Source: Lentisphaerota bacterium (GTDB lineage: Bacteria > Verrucomicrobiota > Lentisphaeria > Victivallales > Victivallaceae). From it: DNA of 64,000 nt. Both the position numbers and the translations under genes were made by a program. The stretch spans positions 1 to 64,000 of the forward strand of contig SUWJ01000006.1 in NCBI GenBank assembly GCA_015061545.1. The letters are read 5' to 3'. Of the stretch, positions 19,166-28,625 are shown one piece after another. Each line of letters starts with the position of its first letter. Positions within the stretch are counted from its first letter, which is position 1. Below the pieces are notes generated by a model, which saw only the letters and a program-made list of their open reading frames with translations, was not told where the DNA came from and searched no databases.

Positions 19166-20401
19166 TCATTCGCGGTCAGACTCGAACAATCCCTGACTGC
19201 TCATAGCCTGACAGATTTTCCAAAGATCAAGCACACCTTCAGCTTCCAAACGGCGGATATTGGTATCATCAATATCGGCAAAACGCCGGATTTCGCTGCG
19301 GAGAGTATTTACACAAGCTTGATTGTAATTTATAATATTCAGCATTCGTTCTTCAGGGATGGAAACATTATCTTTCATCAGGGTGATTATTTCTTCAGCC
19401 GTAATATCCGCATTTCCCGCACAACTGACAATCCACGCGGCAACTGCGGCAGTAACTCCCACCGAAGGACAGGTTGTTCCGGGAGTGTGGGCATAGGAAC
19501 TTGGAGCGATAAAGTTGATCGTTTGCGAATCCTTACCATTGCGTTTGGAAACTGTCAAAAGCCGCCCTTTCCCATCCCGCGCCAACGGAATGGTGGTTAT
19601 TAAATTACGCACGCCGCTGCCGTCAGGATGCCGTCCATGCCCCTGAAATGCCTGTCCGCTGAAATATTGCGGACCGACTTCCCCATAAGGAGCAATGTAC
19701 AAAGTATCAGGATTAGCTTCAACACTTTTCAGCAGCGGTTCGACATTGTGCCAGAAAGAGTGATAAGTTATGACAATATCCGCACTTTTCCCCGCCTGAT
19801 CGAACGCTTGGGCAAGATTGGCACTTCCCGCTGCTTGATAGACTTGGATCTCAAGCGGACAAAAAAGTTTTTCTGCCACCAGCAGTAATTCGGAGATTTG
19901 AAAAACATCGTGCATACTCCGGCAGCTTTTTTCGGAACCGACAATATATTTTATGGAGCTGTTATTTTTAAGCCGCTCAGCCAGCTTGCCAGCATTCAAT
20001 CCGGAACTGCCGACCAGAGCGATTCGCGGTATGCGTTTGAAATGCAATTTAAGTAAAGCGGCTTTTTCGGGGGTATCGATTCCCAGCATATAGGCCTCCC
20101 AATCACCGTAAACTTTTACCAGTCTTTTGTCATCGGGCTGCCGGCCGGGAGTTTTTGAGCTGCCGGGTTCAGACTGCTTGGCGGAGGAGTTTTGGGGCGG
20201 AGAAACTACTTGAGTTTTATTTTTATCAACCACTCTGAAGGTGGGAAAAACTTTGTTTGCCGCCTTTTGCCCGCCCGATGATTTGCCCACCCTTTGGGGA
20301 GCGATACTGACCATTGGCTTTGCGAATTTTTCACTCTCCTGCGCATAAACAGCCCCGCAAAAACAAGCCGACAAAAATATTACAGCCAATATTCTACGCA
20401 T
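19166..20401 (-). CDS. secreted subtilase-like (S8 fold) protein, probably catalytically degenerate
   Basis: signal peptide MRRILAVIFLSACFCGAVYA; GTTCPSVGVTAAVAAWI aligns by eye to the subtilase GTSMAAPHVAG block; ORF opens at 20545, likely start 20401. Confidence 0.6.
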   Translation of the reverse strand: MRRILAVIFLSACFCGAVYAQESEKFAKPMVSIAPQRVGKSSGGQKAANKVFPTFRVVDKNKTQVVSPPQNSSAKQSEPGSSKTPGRQPDDKRLVKVYGDWEAYMLGIDTPEKAALLKLHFKRIPRIALVGSSGLNAGKLAERLKNNSSIKYIVGSEKSCRSMHDVFQISELLLVAEKLFCPLEIQVYQAAGSANLAQAFDQAGKSADIVITYHSFWHNVEPLLKSVEANPDTLYIAPYGEVGPQYFSGQAFQGHGRHPDGSGVRNLITTIPLARDGKGRLLTVSKRNGKDSQTINFIAPSSYAHTPGTTCPSVGVTAAVAAWIVSCAGNADITAEEIITLMKDNVSIPEERMLNIINYNQACVNTLRSEIRRFADIDDTNIRRLEAEGVLDLWKICQAMSSQGLFESDRE

Positions 20402-20699
20402 AAAAAAACACCTTGTTTTGATGAATTTTAATAAAGCATAAAATTGTTTCAAGTTATTATACACCAATATATCAGCTTTTGCAACTCCAACAAGGATGAA
20501 ATCACCGGGTAATAACTGTCTGCCCCACGAGATAGCGTAATACATTGAAAATTGCCAACAATAGTTGCAAAAGTGTTTTTTTGTGTTATGTTATGTTTTG
20601 TAATAAATTTACAGAGCGGGGAATAATATATTCGTAATGTTCGGGATAGTCATTCACCGCAGTTTAACAAATGTATTTAAGGGATACGGAGCGGGTATT

Positions 20700-21986
20700 A
20701 TGAGCGATTTCACGATCAACGCCAACAACAGTCAGAACAGTAATTTTTCCATCGGGGCACCGGCAGCGGCTCCGGCGGCAGCCAAACCTGCTCCGCCCAA
20801 ACAGCCGAGTATCTATGGCGAAGTGCCCAAGATTCCGACTATGGATGCGGTGGAAGGGATCAAATTTGACTTCAACGAAGGTATCCGTATTCTCTTTCCC
20901 CATAACGGCAAAGAGTACCATGTTACTTTTACAGATATTGATACGGGGATCATTCTTTACAGCGCCGACACCGTGCCCGGAGCTTATGTTACCAGCGTTA
21001 AAAAGTTCTACATCCGTTTCCGTTTGATCATTCACGAAAAGGGCGGCAAGGAACCGATTTTCACCCACGATTACGACTGCCGCGACAAAGAAGTCATGAT
21101 CCAGCTGCCGGTGGGCACGCTGGGCGACAGCATCGGCTGGTTCAGCTATGTGGAACGTTTTCAGCAGAAACACGGGTGCAAAGTTATCTGCGTAATGACG
21201 CCGTGGATCGCGGCGATCGTCAAAGATCAGTATCCGGATATCACCTTTATTGCGCCGGAAGAAACCAAAAACTACAAGCCCTACGCCTGTTACTATATGG
21301 GATTGTTTTTCCGGGGCAATGTGGACAACCAGCCCATCGACTTCCGGTACATTGGCTTGCACCGTACCGCCGGATACATTCTGGGGGTTGATCCTGCCGA
21401 CATTCCGCCGCGGGTGAATCTGAGTGCGCCGCGCAAGATCAAAGAAAAGTACGTTTGTATTGCGGCGCAAAGCTCCAGTCAGGCGAAATACTGGAACAAT
21501 CCCTTCGGTTGGCTGACGGTGGTCAAGTTTTTGAAAGACAACGGCTACCGGGTACTGTGCATCGACAAAGAAAAGGTTCACGGAACGGGTTTGAACTGGA
21601 ACTTTATTCCTTACGGCGCGGAAGATTTTACCGGCGACCTGCCCTTGCAGGAACGGATCGATCTGATTAAAGACGCGGACTTTTTTGTGGGACTTTCCAG
21701 CGGGTTGAGCTGGCTGGCGTGGTGCTGCAAAGTACCGGTGGTGATGATTTCGGGCTTTACCCACCCCACCAACGAGTTTGAAACTCCGTACCGGGTGATC
21801 AACTACCACACCTGCCACAGCTGCTGGAACGATATGCGGCTGGATTTTGACCATTTCGACTTTTTGTGGTGCCCGCGCCATAAGGGAACCGACCGTCATT
21901 TTGAATGCACTAAACTTATTTCTGCGGAACAGGTTATTACAACGATCAAAAAGATCCCAACCTTCCGCGGCAACGAAGAAAAATAA
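20700..21986 (+). CDS. autotransporter strand-loop-strand O-heptosyltransferase (TibC/AAH-like)
   Basis: GT9-like C-terminal fold; four-Cys metal-finger pattern CHSCWND...WCPRHK...FECT; adjacent to a gene encoding AIDA-like repeats; likely ATG at 20700. Confidence 0.82.
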   Translation: MSDFTINANNSQNSNFSIGAPAAAPAAAKPAPPKQPSIYGEVPKIPTMDAVEGIKFDFNEGIRILFPHNGKEYHVTFTDIDTGIILYSADTVPGAYVTSVKKFYIRFRLIIHEKGGKEPIFTHDYDCRDKEVMIQLPVGTLGDSIGWFSYVERFQQKHGCKVICVMTPWIAAIVKDQYPDITFIAPEETKNYKPYACYYMGLFFRGNVDNQPIDFRYIGLHRTAGYILGVDPADIPPRVNLSAPRKIKEKYVCIAAQSSSQAKYWNNPFGWLTVVKFLKDNGYRVLCIDKEKVHGTGLNWNFIPYGAEDFTGDLPLQERIDLIKDADFFVGLSSGLSWLAWCCKVPVVMISGFTHPTNEFETPYRVINYHTCHSCWNDMRLDFDHFDFLWCPRHKGTDRHFECTKLISAEQVITTIKKIPTFRGNEEK

Positions 21987-22022
21987 CAGCAAAATTTATA
22001 AGCCAAAGCCGGGGAGAAAATA

Positions 22023-25000
22023 ATGGAACAGCCGATGATTGCCAATGGCGGAGTGCAATATGTTCCGCAGATTGCAGTTCAGTACGTCTATTTGGATTTT
22101 GATGGTGAGTTGACTTCGTATAACGGAGAAATTCTGACCATTGAAGAGGTGAATGTCGAGGATTCAAAGATTACCAAAGCACGCATAGATAATATTCTGG
22201 CGGAACTCAACGCCAAATATGCCGATCAAAACGTAATTTTTGTGACCGAAAAGCCTGCTGATTACGACTACTCCACCATTTTCATCGGCAAAACCGAAGC
22301 CTTTTCTCCCTACGGCAACTTTGCCGGACTTGCTGAAACCATTGATTCCGGAAACAAAAACAAAACCGACAACGCCTTTGTAATGCTGGATTCCACCGCC
22401 AGTAACGAAACAATAATTTCCACCATTTCCCACGAAACCGACCACCTCCTCGGCACGCTCAACCACGGCGGCGAAGGACTTGAGGCTTACACATTTTATA
22501 CAACCTCTACAATTAAAAAAGGTGTAACTTCAACCAATGTTTCCCTTGGCCTGGGAGATACTCTTAATGTATCTGGGACCTTGAACCGCGCAACAATCAA
22601 TACTGCTGCTGCGGTTAATATTTATCCGACGGGGATAGCAAACAGTATAACTGTATCTTACGGATATATCACAGTAAGCGGGGGAACTGCAAACAACATC
22701 ATTGTAGATTATGCCGGATCACTTAGAGGAAGCGGCAAGATGAATAATGTCAGCATCCTATCTATAGGCAGCTGTTGTATATTTTCCGGAGGAACAGCAA
22801 GCGCGGTTACAGTCAAACAAGGCGGGGCTCTTACGATCATCAGCGGTGCAACCGTGAAAAATTTAACCATTTCTTCCGGAGGCAGCCTGGGGGGCTTCAT
22901 GCTCTATGAAACCAGATCATGGTCTACTGTAACCGGAAGAGTTACGCTTTCAGCAAATACATTTATTACCGGGGCGTCTGCAATCATATCCAGCGGTGGA
23001 AGTGCTCACAATATTCATGGCAGTAACTGCAGCGTTTTCGTTTCTAATGGCGGCTTTGTCAGTAATCTCACAGAATACTACCACGGTGAAATATTTATTT
23101 ACAGCGGTGCTTCAGCAACATCCGTTTATAATAACGGAAGCATGAACGTATATGCAGGAGGAACTGTTAGTTACCTGTCTAATTTTGAGTCCGCGTTTAT
23201 TGGTGGTACAATACAAAATACAAGCAATTACGACTATTTGTATGTCAGCAGCGGCGGACAGGCAATCAATACCTACAATGAGTCATCTCTGATTATTGGA
23301 GGCAGCGCAAGCAATGTCAACAATTCCGGATATATGGTTTTACAGGTTTACGGAGTTGCAAAAAATGTTTCCAACTTCAAAAATTTACACATCAGCAACG
23401 GAGCAACTCTTGCACAATTCACGAATTTCAGTTCGCTGTATGTTTCCAACGGTGGAACGGTGCGGGATGGCAATATAAATTCTGGCGCAGTTGTTTATCT
23501 CTATCAGGACGCTGTTGCAAAGGGTGTTTTAACTCTCGGCGGGACTGTAAATGTCTCCGGTACAGTAAAGGCAACAGGTGCAACGCTTGTATTCAATGTT
23601 GAGCAGCGTAAAACGTCCGACACCTATATCATAAACGATCTTTCTCTGATTACAGGCAATCCGATGTTTACAATAACAGTTTCAGCTGAACAGAATACTG
23701 GAACATATAAACTTGCGGCCAATGCATCAAATTTCAATACATCTGTAAAACTGCAAAATTCAGAGGGGAGATCATACGGCACGCTGACTGTTGGAAATAT
23801 GCTACAGTACGGAGAAGTGCAGTACCTTCTGGAGAAGGACAGTTCAGGGAATCTTTCTTTACAGGTAAAAGACTACGATGTAACGGCTCCGGAAATCCAA
23901 AACGCCGCATTGAGCCAAGACAACAGTTATACTTTTACTTTAGCTGCGACTGTTTCAGATAACAAGACTCCGGAATCAAAACTTACCTGGCAGATAAAAT
24001 ATGCTGCAACTGCAATTGCATTGAACAGTGCAATTGCAGTTACCGGCAAATCATTTTCTCTGACAGAAGCTGATGCAGGAAAGCTATATTACTATTCATT
24101 TGGGGTCACCGATGAATCCGGCAATACAACCTGGAGCAAGGCACAGGCATTTACGGTCAAAGATACAACATCACCTTCAATATCCAGTGTTTCTCTGACA
24201 CAGAATGCAAAGAGCTGCACATTTACAGCCTCAATTACTGCCCAGGATAATAAAACAGCTTCAAGAAGTCTTACGTATGAAATCAGATATGCTTCGAGTT
24301 CCGCTGCTCTCTCCTCAGCTCAGGTAATATCAGGAAAAAGTTTTACTCTTTCGCCCGATACAGTGGGGAATACTTATTATTATCAGGTTGGCGTAACGGA
24401 TGCAGCAGGAAACACAACTTGGAGCTCGGCTCAAACATTCACGGTTCAGGATTTAATAGCACCCGTTATTTCAGGACAGCCTACAATAAGTTTTCGCTCC
24501 GGAACGGCGGAACTTTCATGGAACAGAGCATACGATAACGTCGCAATTGCCGGATATCGGGTTCATGTCGGCTCGCAGACTTATGAGGTTCAGACAGAAA
24601 AATTCACGCTGACGGGAGTATCTTCCACGCAGAAAATATATGTATCTGCCTATGACACTAACGGCAACAGCAGTGTTTTGTATGAATTTATAAATCCGGA
24701 AAACATAAATTGGCAGGATATATATATATCAGAAGATTCCGTCAAAGAATTGATTGTCAATTCCGGAACATTGATCATTGATACGGGTGCGGAGGTTCCT
24801 GTTATAACACTGAATGGAGGCATTGTGGAAACAGGAACGGTCATTAACAATGTCGCTGTTTTTGACTTTAAGTATCTGAATATCGGTGCAAATACAGATG
24901 TCCAGATAATAGGTACAAGACCTGTTGCTCTCAATTCTCTCACGGATATGGTCATTAATGCTGAACTTGATGTTTCCGGAGAACTTGCGGGGCGTGCCGG

Positions 25001-27923
25001 CGGTGGAATTGGTGGTGCCGGTGGCAATGGAGGTACAGGCGGCAATGGGGGGTATGGAGGAGATGGCGGCTACAGAGGATACGGCGGTGCAGGCGGTTAT
25101 CAGGGTAATGGAACCATTGGAACAAGCGGAAACAATGGAAGCAATGGTGGTCTGGGGGCTGCTGGCGGCGCAGGCAGTGCGGGGGCTGCTGGCAATGCAG
25201 GCTTTCTTGCACAGCAAACGCTTGTTCAGGATCCCGTTGCCGGAACAGGCGGAAAAACAAATTATTCTTATGCAGACGGAGGAAGCGGCGGTGCATATGG
25301 AAGAGCTGGCACCATAAATGCCTACGGTAATGGCAGAGATGGTTCAGATGGCAGCGATGGCAGCAATGGCGACAACGGCACACGAGGTAACAGCGGAACT
25401 ACCGGAGGCGCAGCAACAGATGCAACATGCAACCGGGATGCTAACTCTTTGGTTATGGTCGGCGGCAATGGTGGTGCCGGTGGCGCTGGCGGCGGCGGTG
25501 GTGCCGGTGGAAACGGCGGCGGTGGTGGCGGCGGCGGTGGTGCTGGCGGCGGCGGTGGAAACGGCGGCTCCAAGGAAACCAGTTACGGAACCGGTATTAT
25601 TTTCGGAGGAAAAGGTGGAGATGCCGGGTATGGCGGTATGGGAGGTGACGGCGGAAATGGCGGAAATGGCGGAAATGGCGGAAATGGCGGCGGCGGTGGA
25701 AACGGCGGCGGAATACTTTCGCTTTCTGCGCGCGGAAATCTCATAATAAAATCAGAACTTGATATTTCAGCCTCCTCTGCGGAACAAGGCACATCCGGAC
25801 AATCCGGCAAATCCGGAACAGCAGGCAACAGCGGAACCTCTGGTGTCCAAGGTGGTCCAGGCAGTGCCACCGCCGGATACGATGGCGGTAACGGCGGTGC
25901 CGGTGGGAATGGCGGTGCCGGTGGGAATGGCGGTGCCGGTGGGAATGGCGGTGCCGGTGGGAACGGCGGAAATGGCACTCCCGGCATGATAAAACTCTGC
26001 GCCTCTCTCATCATTGCCGGAGATGGCACAATCAGTGCTTCAAATGGAAATGGAGATACCGCAGCAAATCGTAACGGAGTTGTCACCTATATAACAAATA
26101 TGACAACGTCTTCGCTGCAAGGAAATCAGGCAGATTCAAATGACAATATCACTGTCGGCACCATAACATTTGACAGTTATTTAAAGGTGCAGGCGTCTTA
26201 TGCTCCGAATTTGTATATCCCAGTTGTTGGCGGACTTGAAGACATCAGGGCAGGAGAATATGGCATTTGTGCCATAGACAATCCTGTCCTGTCTATGATT
26301 TCGGCATTGAATCCAGAACAAAAACAGAACAATATTGCAGTTTACAGAATTGCAGATCTTTATGAAGGATTTGATCAAATTCTAATTAAAAACAACACTG
26401 CTGCAACGTTGAACGGATACAGCCTGCAAATAGGCAATTACACACAAACCTTAAAAATAAATGGCCTTGATTCCGGAGAATACTGGACCGTTTGTGTGCC
26501 TGATGCAATGTCGGTTTCCGTGGTAAATGAAAAATACCCCGATCTGACAATATCATCTTTTTCAGCACCGGGGACTGTCGAAAACAATGTTGCGTTTAAT
26601 CTGACATTCCAGATAAGTAATTACGGCAAAAAAGATGCAGCTGCATCCACTCTATATTTGTATGACGGTAATGTAAAAATAGGTGAAATTATCGTCGAGC
26701 CAATTGCGGCTGGGGACAGAGTTACGAAGATTTACTCGGTAAGTGCAGGCTTACCTGATATTGGCAGCCATATACTGAAACTGGTTGCAGACGGGAAAAG
26801 CAATATTACTGAAACAAATGAGGAAAACAACTCAGCATACTGTAAGGTAACCAGTATAATTTCCACCGTTCCGGAAAATCTGCAGGTAACAACAAAAGAA
26901 TTGAGTTGGAGTCATCCGCTGGCGACCGATTTCCGTGTGGAAATTTCCCAAGATACCTTTGCTCATGTTTTTGCCCTGGAAACTGCAGGGAGCAACGTTG
27001 ACCTTTTGGGAATTTCCCCTGGTACATATCAGTGGCGCGTTGGTTTGAAAGATTTTGCAGAAACTACACAGGGTAATAATTTTACCGTAACTGGATTGCA
27101 CACCCCGGAGAAATTGATTTCTGATGCGGATGGCAATATGGATGTGTTCTTTGCTGAAAATAAAGGTACTTGGAGCAGTAACTATTCTGCTCAACATCAA
27201 GGTATTAAGGATGGCTGGAAGGGTTCCGGCGAGCAAGTCAAGTTAGCGGGGAAAAATATTATTGCCGATGTATTTGCCGGGTCGAGTGACGCCAATGTGC
27301 TGGTCTTGACCGATTCTGCCAATGGCGATGCCCTCTTTGTGGAAGATGTTTTTACTGCCTTCGGCAAAGATTCCGCACGCATTGCGCAAATTGATGAGAT
27401 CCGCGCCGGTGCGGGCGACGACGTGGTCGATTTGACCAGTCAGAAGTTTGCCTATAATGGCTCCGGAGTGAAAGTTTACGGCGGCTTGGGCAACGACACG
27501 ATCTGGGCCAATGAAGGCGAAAATATTCTCTTCGGCGATGCCGGAAATGACCGGATCGTGGGCGGTTCTGCCAACGATCTGATTGTCGGCGGCATCGGCA
27601 ATGATTCTCTGCACGGCGGCGGCGGAAATGACATTTTCTGCTTCGGCGACAACTTCGGTAAAGATACTGTTGAACAACTCGCTGATGGCAAAGTGATTCT
27701 GTGGTTTGAATCCGGCTCAGAAAGCAACTGGAACGCTTCAACCCTCACTTACTCTGACGGTAACAACAGCGTCAAAGTCAGCGGCGTAACTGCCGATAAA
27801 ATCACCCTCAAGTTTGGCGATGACCAATCAGCACTTTACGACAAACTTGCCGCTAATGGATCTTTTGACGATGCCGCCAGCGAAAAGATTTTTGAAGATA
27901 AAAACAAAGGTTTCCTGGCGTAA
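22023..27923 (+). CDS. giant surface protein: HExxH N-terminal domain, AIDA-like strand-loop-strand repeats, Fn3-like repeats, Gly-rich region, CARDB, RTX repeats
   Basis: 1966 aa; HETDHLLGTLNH, repeated SGGTAxN blocks, three DxTAPxI...GNTTWSxAQxFTV repeats, GGxGGxGG tract, PDLTISSFSAPGTVENN (CARDB), GGLGNDTI/GDAGNDRI/GGIGNDSL/GGGGNDIF. Confidence 0.85.
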   Translation: MEQPMIANGGVQYVPQIAVQYVYLDFDGELTSYNGEILTIEEVNVEDSKITKARIDNILAELNAKYADQNVIFVTEKPADYDYSTIFIGKTEAFSPYGNFAGLAETIDSGNKNKTDNAFVMLDSTASNETIISTISHETDHLLGTLNHGGEGLEAYTFYTTSTIKKGVTSTNVSLGLGDTLNVSGTLNRATINTAAAVNIYPTGIANSITVSYGYITVSGGTANNIIVDYAGSLRGSGKMNNVSILSIGSCCIFSGGTASAVTVKQGGALTIISGATVKNLTISSGGSLGGFMLYETRSWSTVTGRVTLSANTFITGASAIISSGGSAHNIHGSNCSVFVSNGGFVSNLTEYYHGEIFIYSGASATSVYNNGSMNVYAGGTVSYLSNFESAFIGGTIQNTSNYDYLYVSSGGQAINTYNESSLIIGGSASNVNNSGYMVLQVYGVAKNVSNFKNLHISNGATLAQFTNFSSLYVSNGGTVRDGNINSGAVVYLYQDAVAKGVLTLGGTVNVSGTVKATGATLVFNVEQRKTSDTYIINDLSLITGNPMFTITVSAEQNTGTYKLAANASNFNTSVKLQNSEGRSYGTLTVGNMLQYGEVQYLLEKDSSGNLSLQVKDYDVTAPEIQNAALSQDNSYTFTLAATVSDNKTPESKLTWQIKYAATAIALNSAIAVTGKSFSLTEADAGKLYYYSFGVTDESGNTTWSKAQAFTVKDTTSPSISSVSLTQNAKSCTFTASITAQDNKTASRSLTYEIRYASSSAALSSAQVISGKSFTLSPDTVGNTYYYQVGVTDAAGNTTWSSAQTFTVQDLIAPVISGQPTISFRSGTAELSWNRAYDNVAIAGYRVHVGSQTYEVQTEKFTLTGVSSTQKIYVSAYDTNGNSSVLYEFINPENINWQDIYISEDSVKELIVNSGTLIIDTGAEVPVITLNGGIVETGTVINNVAVFDFKYLNIGANTDVQIIGTRPVALNSLTDMVINAELDVSGELAGRAGGGIGGAGGNGGTGGNGGYGGDGGYRGYGGAGGYQGNGTIGTSGNNGSNGGLGAAGGAGSAGAAGNAGFLAQQTLVQDPVAGTGGKTNYSYADGGSGGAYGRAGTINAYGNGRDGSDGSDGSNGDNGTRGNSGTTGGAATDATCNRDANSLVMVGGNGGAGGAGGGGGAGGNGGGGGGGGGAGGGGGNGGSKETSYGTGIIFGGKGGDAGYGGMGGDGGNGGNGGNGGNGGGGGNGGGILSLSARGNLIIKSELDISASSAEQGTSGQSGKSGTAGNSGTSGVQGGPGSATAGYDGGNGGAGGNGGAGGNGGAGGNGGAGGNGGNGTPGMIKLCASLIIAGDGTISASNGNGDTAANRNGVVTYITNMTTSSLQGNQADSNDNITVGTITFDSYLKVQASYAPNLYIPVVGGLEDIRAGEYGICAIDNPVLSMISALNPEQKQNNIAVYRIADLYEGFDQILIKNNTAATLNGYSLQIGNYTQTLKINGLDSGEYWTVCVPDAMSVSVVNEKYPDLTISSFSAPGTVENNVAFNLTFQISNYGKKDAAASTLYLYDGNVKIGEIIVEPIAAGDRVTKIYSVSAGLPDIGSHILKLVADGKSNITETNEENNSAYCKVTSIISTVPENLQVTTKELSWSHPLATDFRVEISQDTFAHVFALETAGSNVDLLGISPGTYQWRVGLKDFAETTQGNNFTVTGLHTPEKLISDADGNMDVFFAENKGTWSSNYSAQHQGIKDGWKGSGEQVKLAGKNIIADVFAGSSDANVLVLTDSANGDALFVEDVFTAFGKDSARIAQIDEIRAGAGDDVVDLTSQKFAYNGSGVKVYGGLGNDTIWANEGENILFGDAGNDRIVGGSANDLIVGGIGNDSLHGGGGNDIFCFGDNFGKDTVEQLADGKVILWFESGSESNWNASTLTYSDGNNSVKVSGVTADKITLKFGDDQSALYDKLAANGSFDDAASEKIFEDKNKGFLA
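25653..25688 (+). repeat. four perfect 9-bp tandem copies (ggaaatggc) inside the Gly-rich region
   Basis: direct reading. Confidence 0.9.
25896..25967 (+). repeat. four 18-bp tandem copies (ggtgccggtgggaatggc; the last differs by one base)
   Basis: direct reading. Confidence 0.95.
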
Positions 27924-27939
27924 TTTAAACAAAAATAAC

Positions 27940-27979
27940 AAGGGGCGTTGCACTCGGTTTGAGTTTTGCAACGCCCCTT
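27940..27979. terminator. bidirectional terminator between the giant gene and the 27984 gene
   Basis: perfect 13-bp arms AAGGGGCGTTGCA/TGCAACGCCCCTT; T-rich mainly on the minus-strand exit. Confidence 0.8.
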
Positions 27980-27983
27980 TGCT

Positions 27984-28412
27984 TCAGAAGCGGCGGCCAT
28001 GATGCGGCGGCCCTGCCCGATGGTGTCCGGCGATCGGATGAATTATCACCGTCGGAGGAGGCGGTGTCACCGGATTCACCACCACCGTCGGAGCGGTGGG
28101 AACAATTATTTCCGGAGGTTCCGGAGTAATGATTTCCTTGACCAGATGCACGATACCTGCTGCCAATGCCAGACCTTCGTTGCGTTCAGGCTTTTTGCCG
28201 TGCTTCACATTCCTGATCTTTTTTTCAGGTTTCTTTTCAAATTTCTTGTCGGTTTTCCTTTCCTTGGGTTTTGCTTTCACAAATTTCTCTGCTTTTTCGT
28301 GCCGGGGAGCCTCCTTGCGGGGGGCTTTATCCCGATTCGCAGGTGCCGCCATCGCTTCGGTAAACGCCATTGTCATTGCCAACGCGCCCAGAATCATCAC
28401 TTTTGCTTTCAT
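27984..28412 (-). CDS. small secreted Lys/Pro-rich protein of unknown function
   Basis: signal peptide MKAKVMILGALAMTMAFTEAMA, then a basic and a Pro/His-rich tail; RBS AGGAAGG upstream. Confidence 0.65.
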   Translation of the reverse strand: MKAKVMILGALAMTMAFTEAMAAPANRDKAPRKEAPRHEKAEKFVKAKPKERKTDKKFEKKPEKKIRNVKHGKKPERNEGLALAAGIVHLVKEIITPEPPEIIVPTAPTVVVNPVTPPPPTVIIHPIAGHHRAGPPHHGRRF

Positions 28413-28495
28413 AACAACCTTCCTTTCCTATCCGGCTTATTCCGCCGGGTTTTATGTTTTTAAGTTTGCATTGTCGGATTTCACTCATATTAACG

Positions 28496-28509
28496 ACTGA
28501 CTGGTCAGT
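28496..28509. promoter_or_regulatory. TetR-type operator-like palindrome ACTGAC-TG-GTCAGT
   Basis: 6-bp perfect arms in the divergent promoter region. Confidence 0.4.
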
Positions 28510-28625
28510 TTTATTGTCGTATATTCCCAAAATTTTGTCAAAATCTTAAAAAATGATAAAAAAACAATAAATGATTGCAAGTTTGCTTAAAATGCGCTAT
28601 ATTATCGCATATTTGTGCAGTATAA

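Noticed and set aside
20664-21992. 442-aa minus-strand ORF antisense to the heptosyltransferase
   Set aside because: Shadow ORF; the sense frame has clear glycosyltransferase motifs.
25000-26000. CRISPR-like repeat array
   Set aside because: Repeats are short coding Gly motifs in frame, with no unique spacers of regular length.
25322-26086. Proline-rich minus-strand ORFs (PPFPPAPP repeats)
   Set aside because: Reverse complement of the Gly-rich sense repeats (GGN/GCC), not independent genes.
22023-27923. Classical type V autotransporter
   Set aside because: No C-terminal beta-barrel; it ends with RTX repeats and a short tail.
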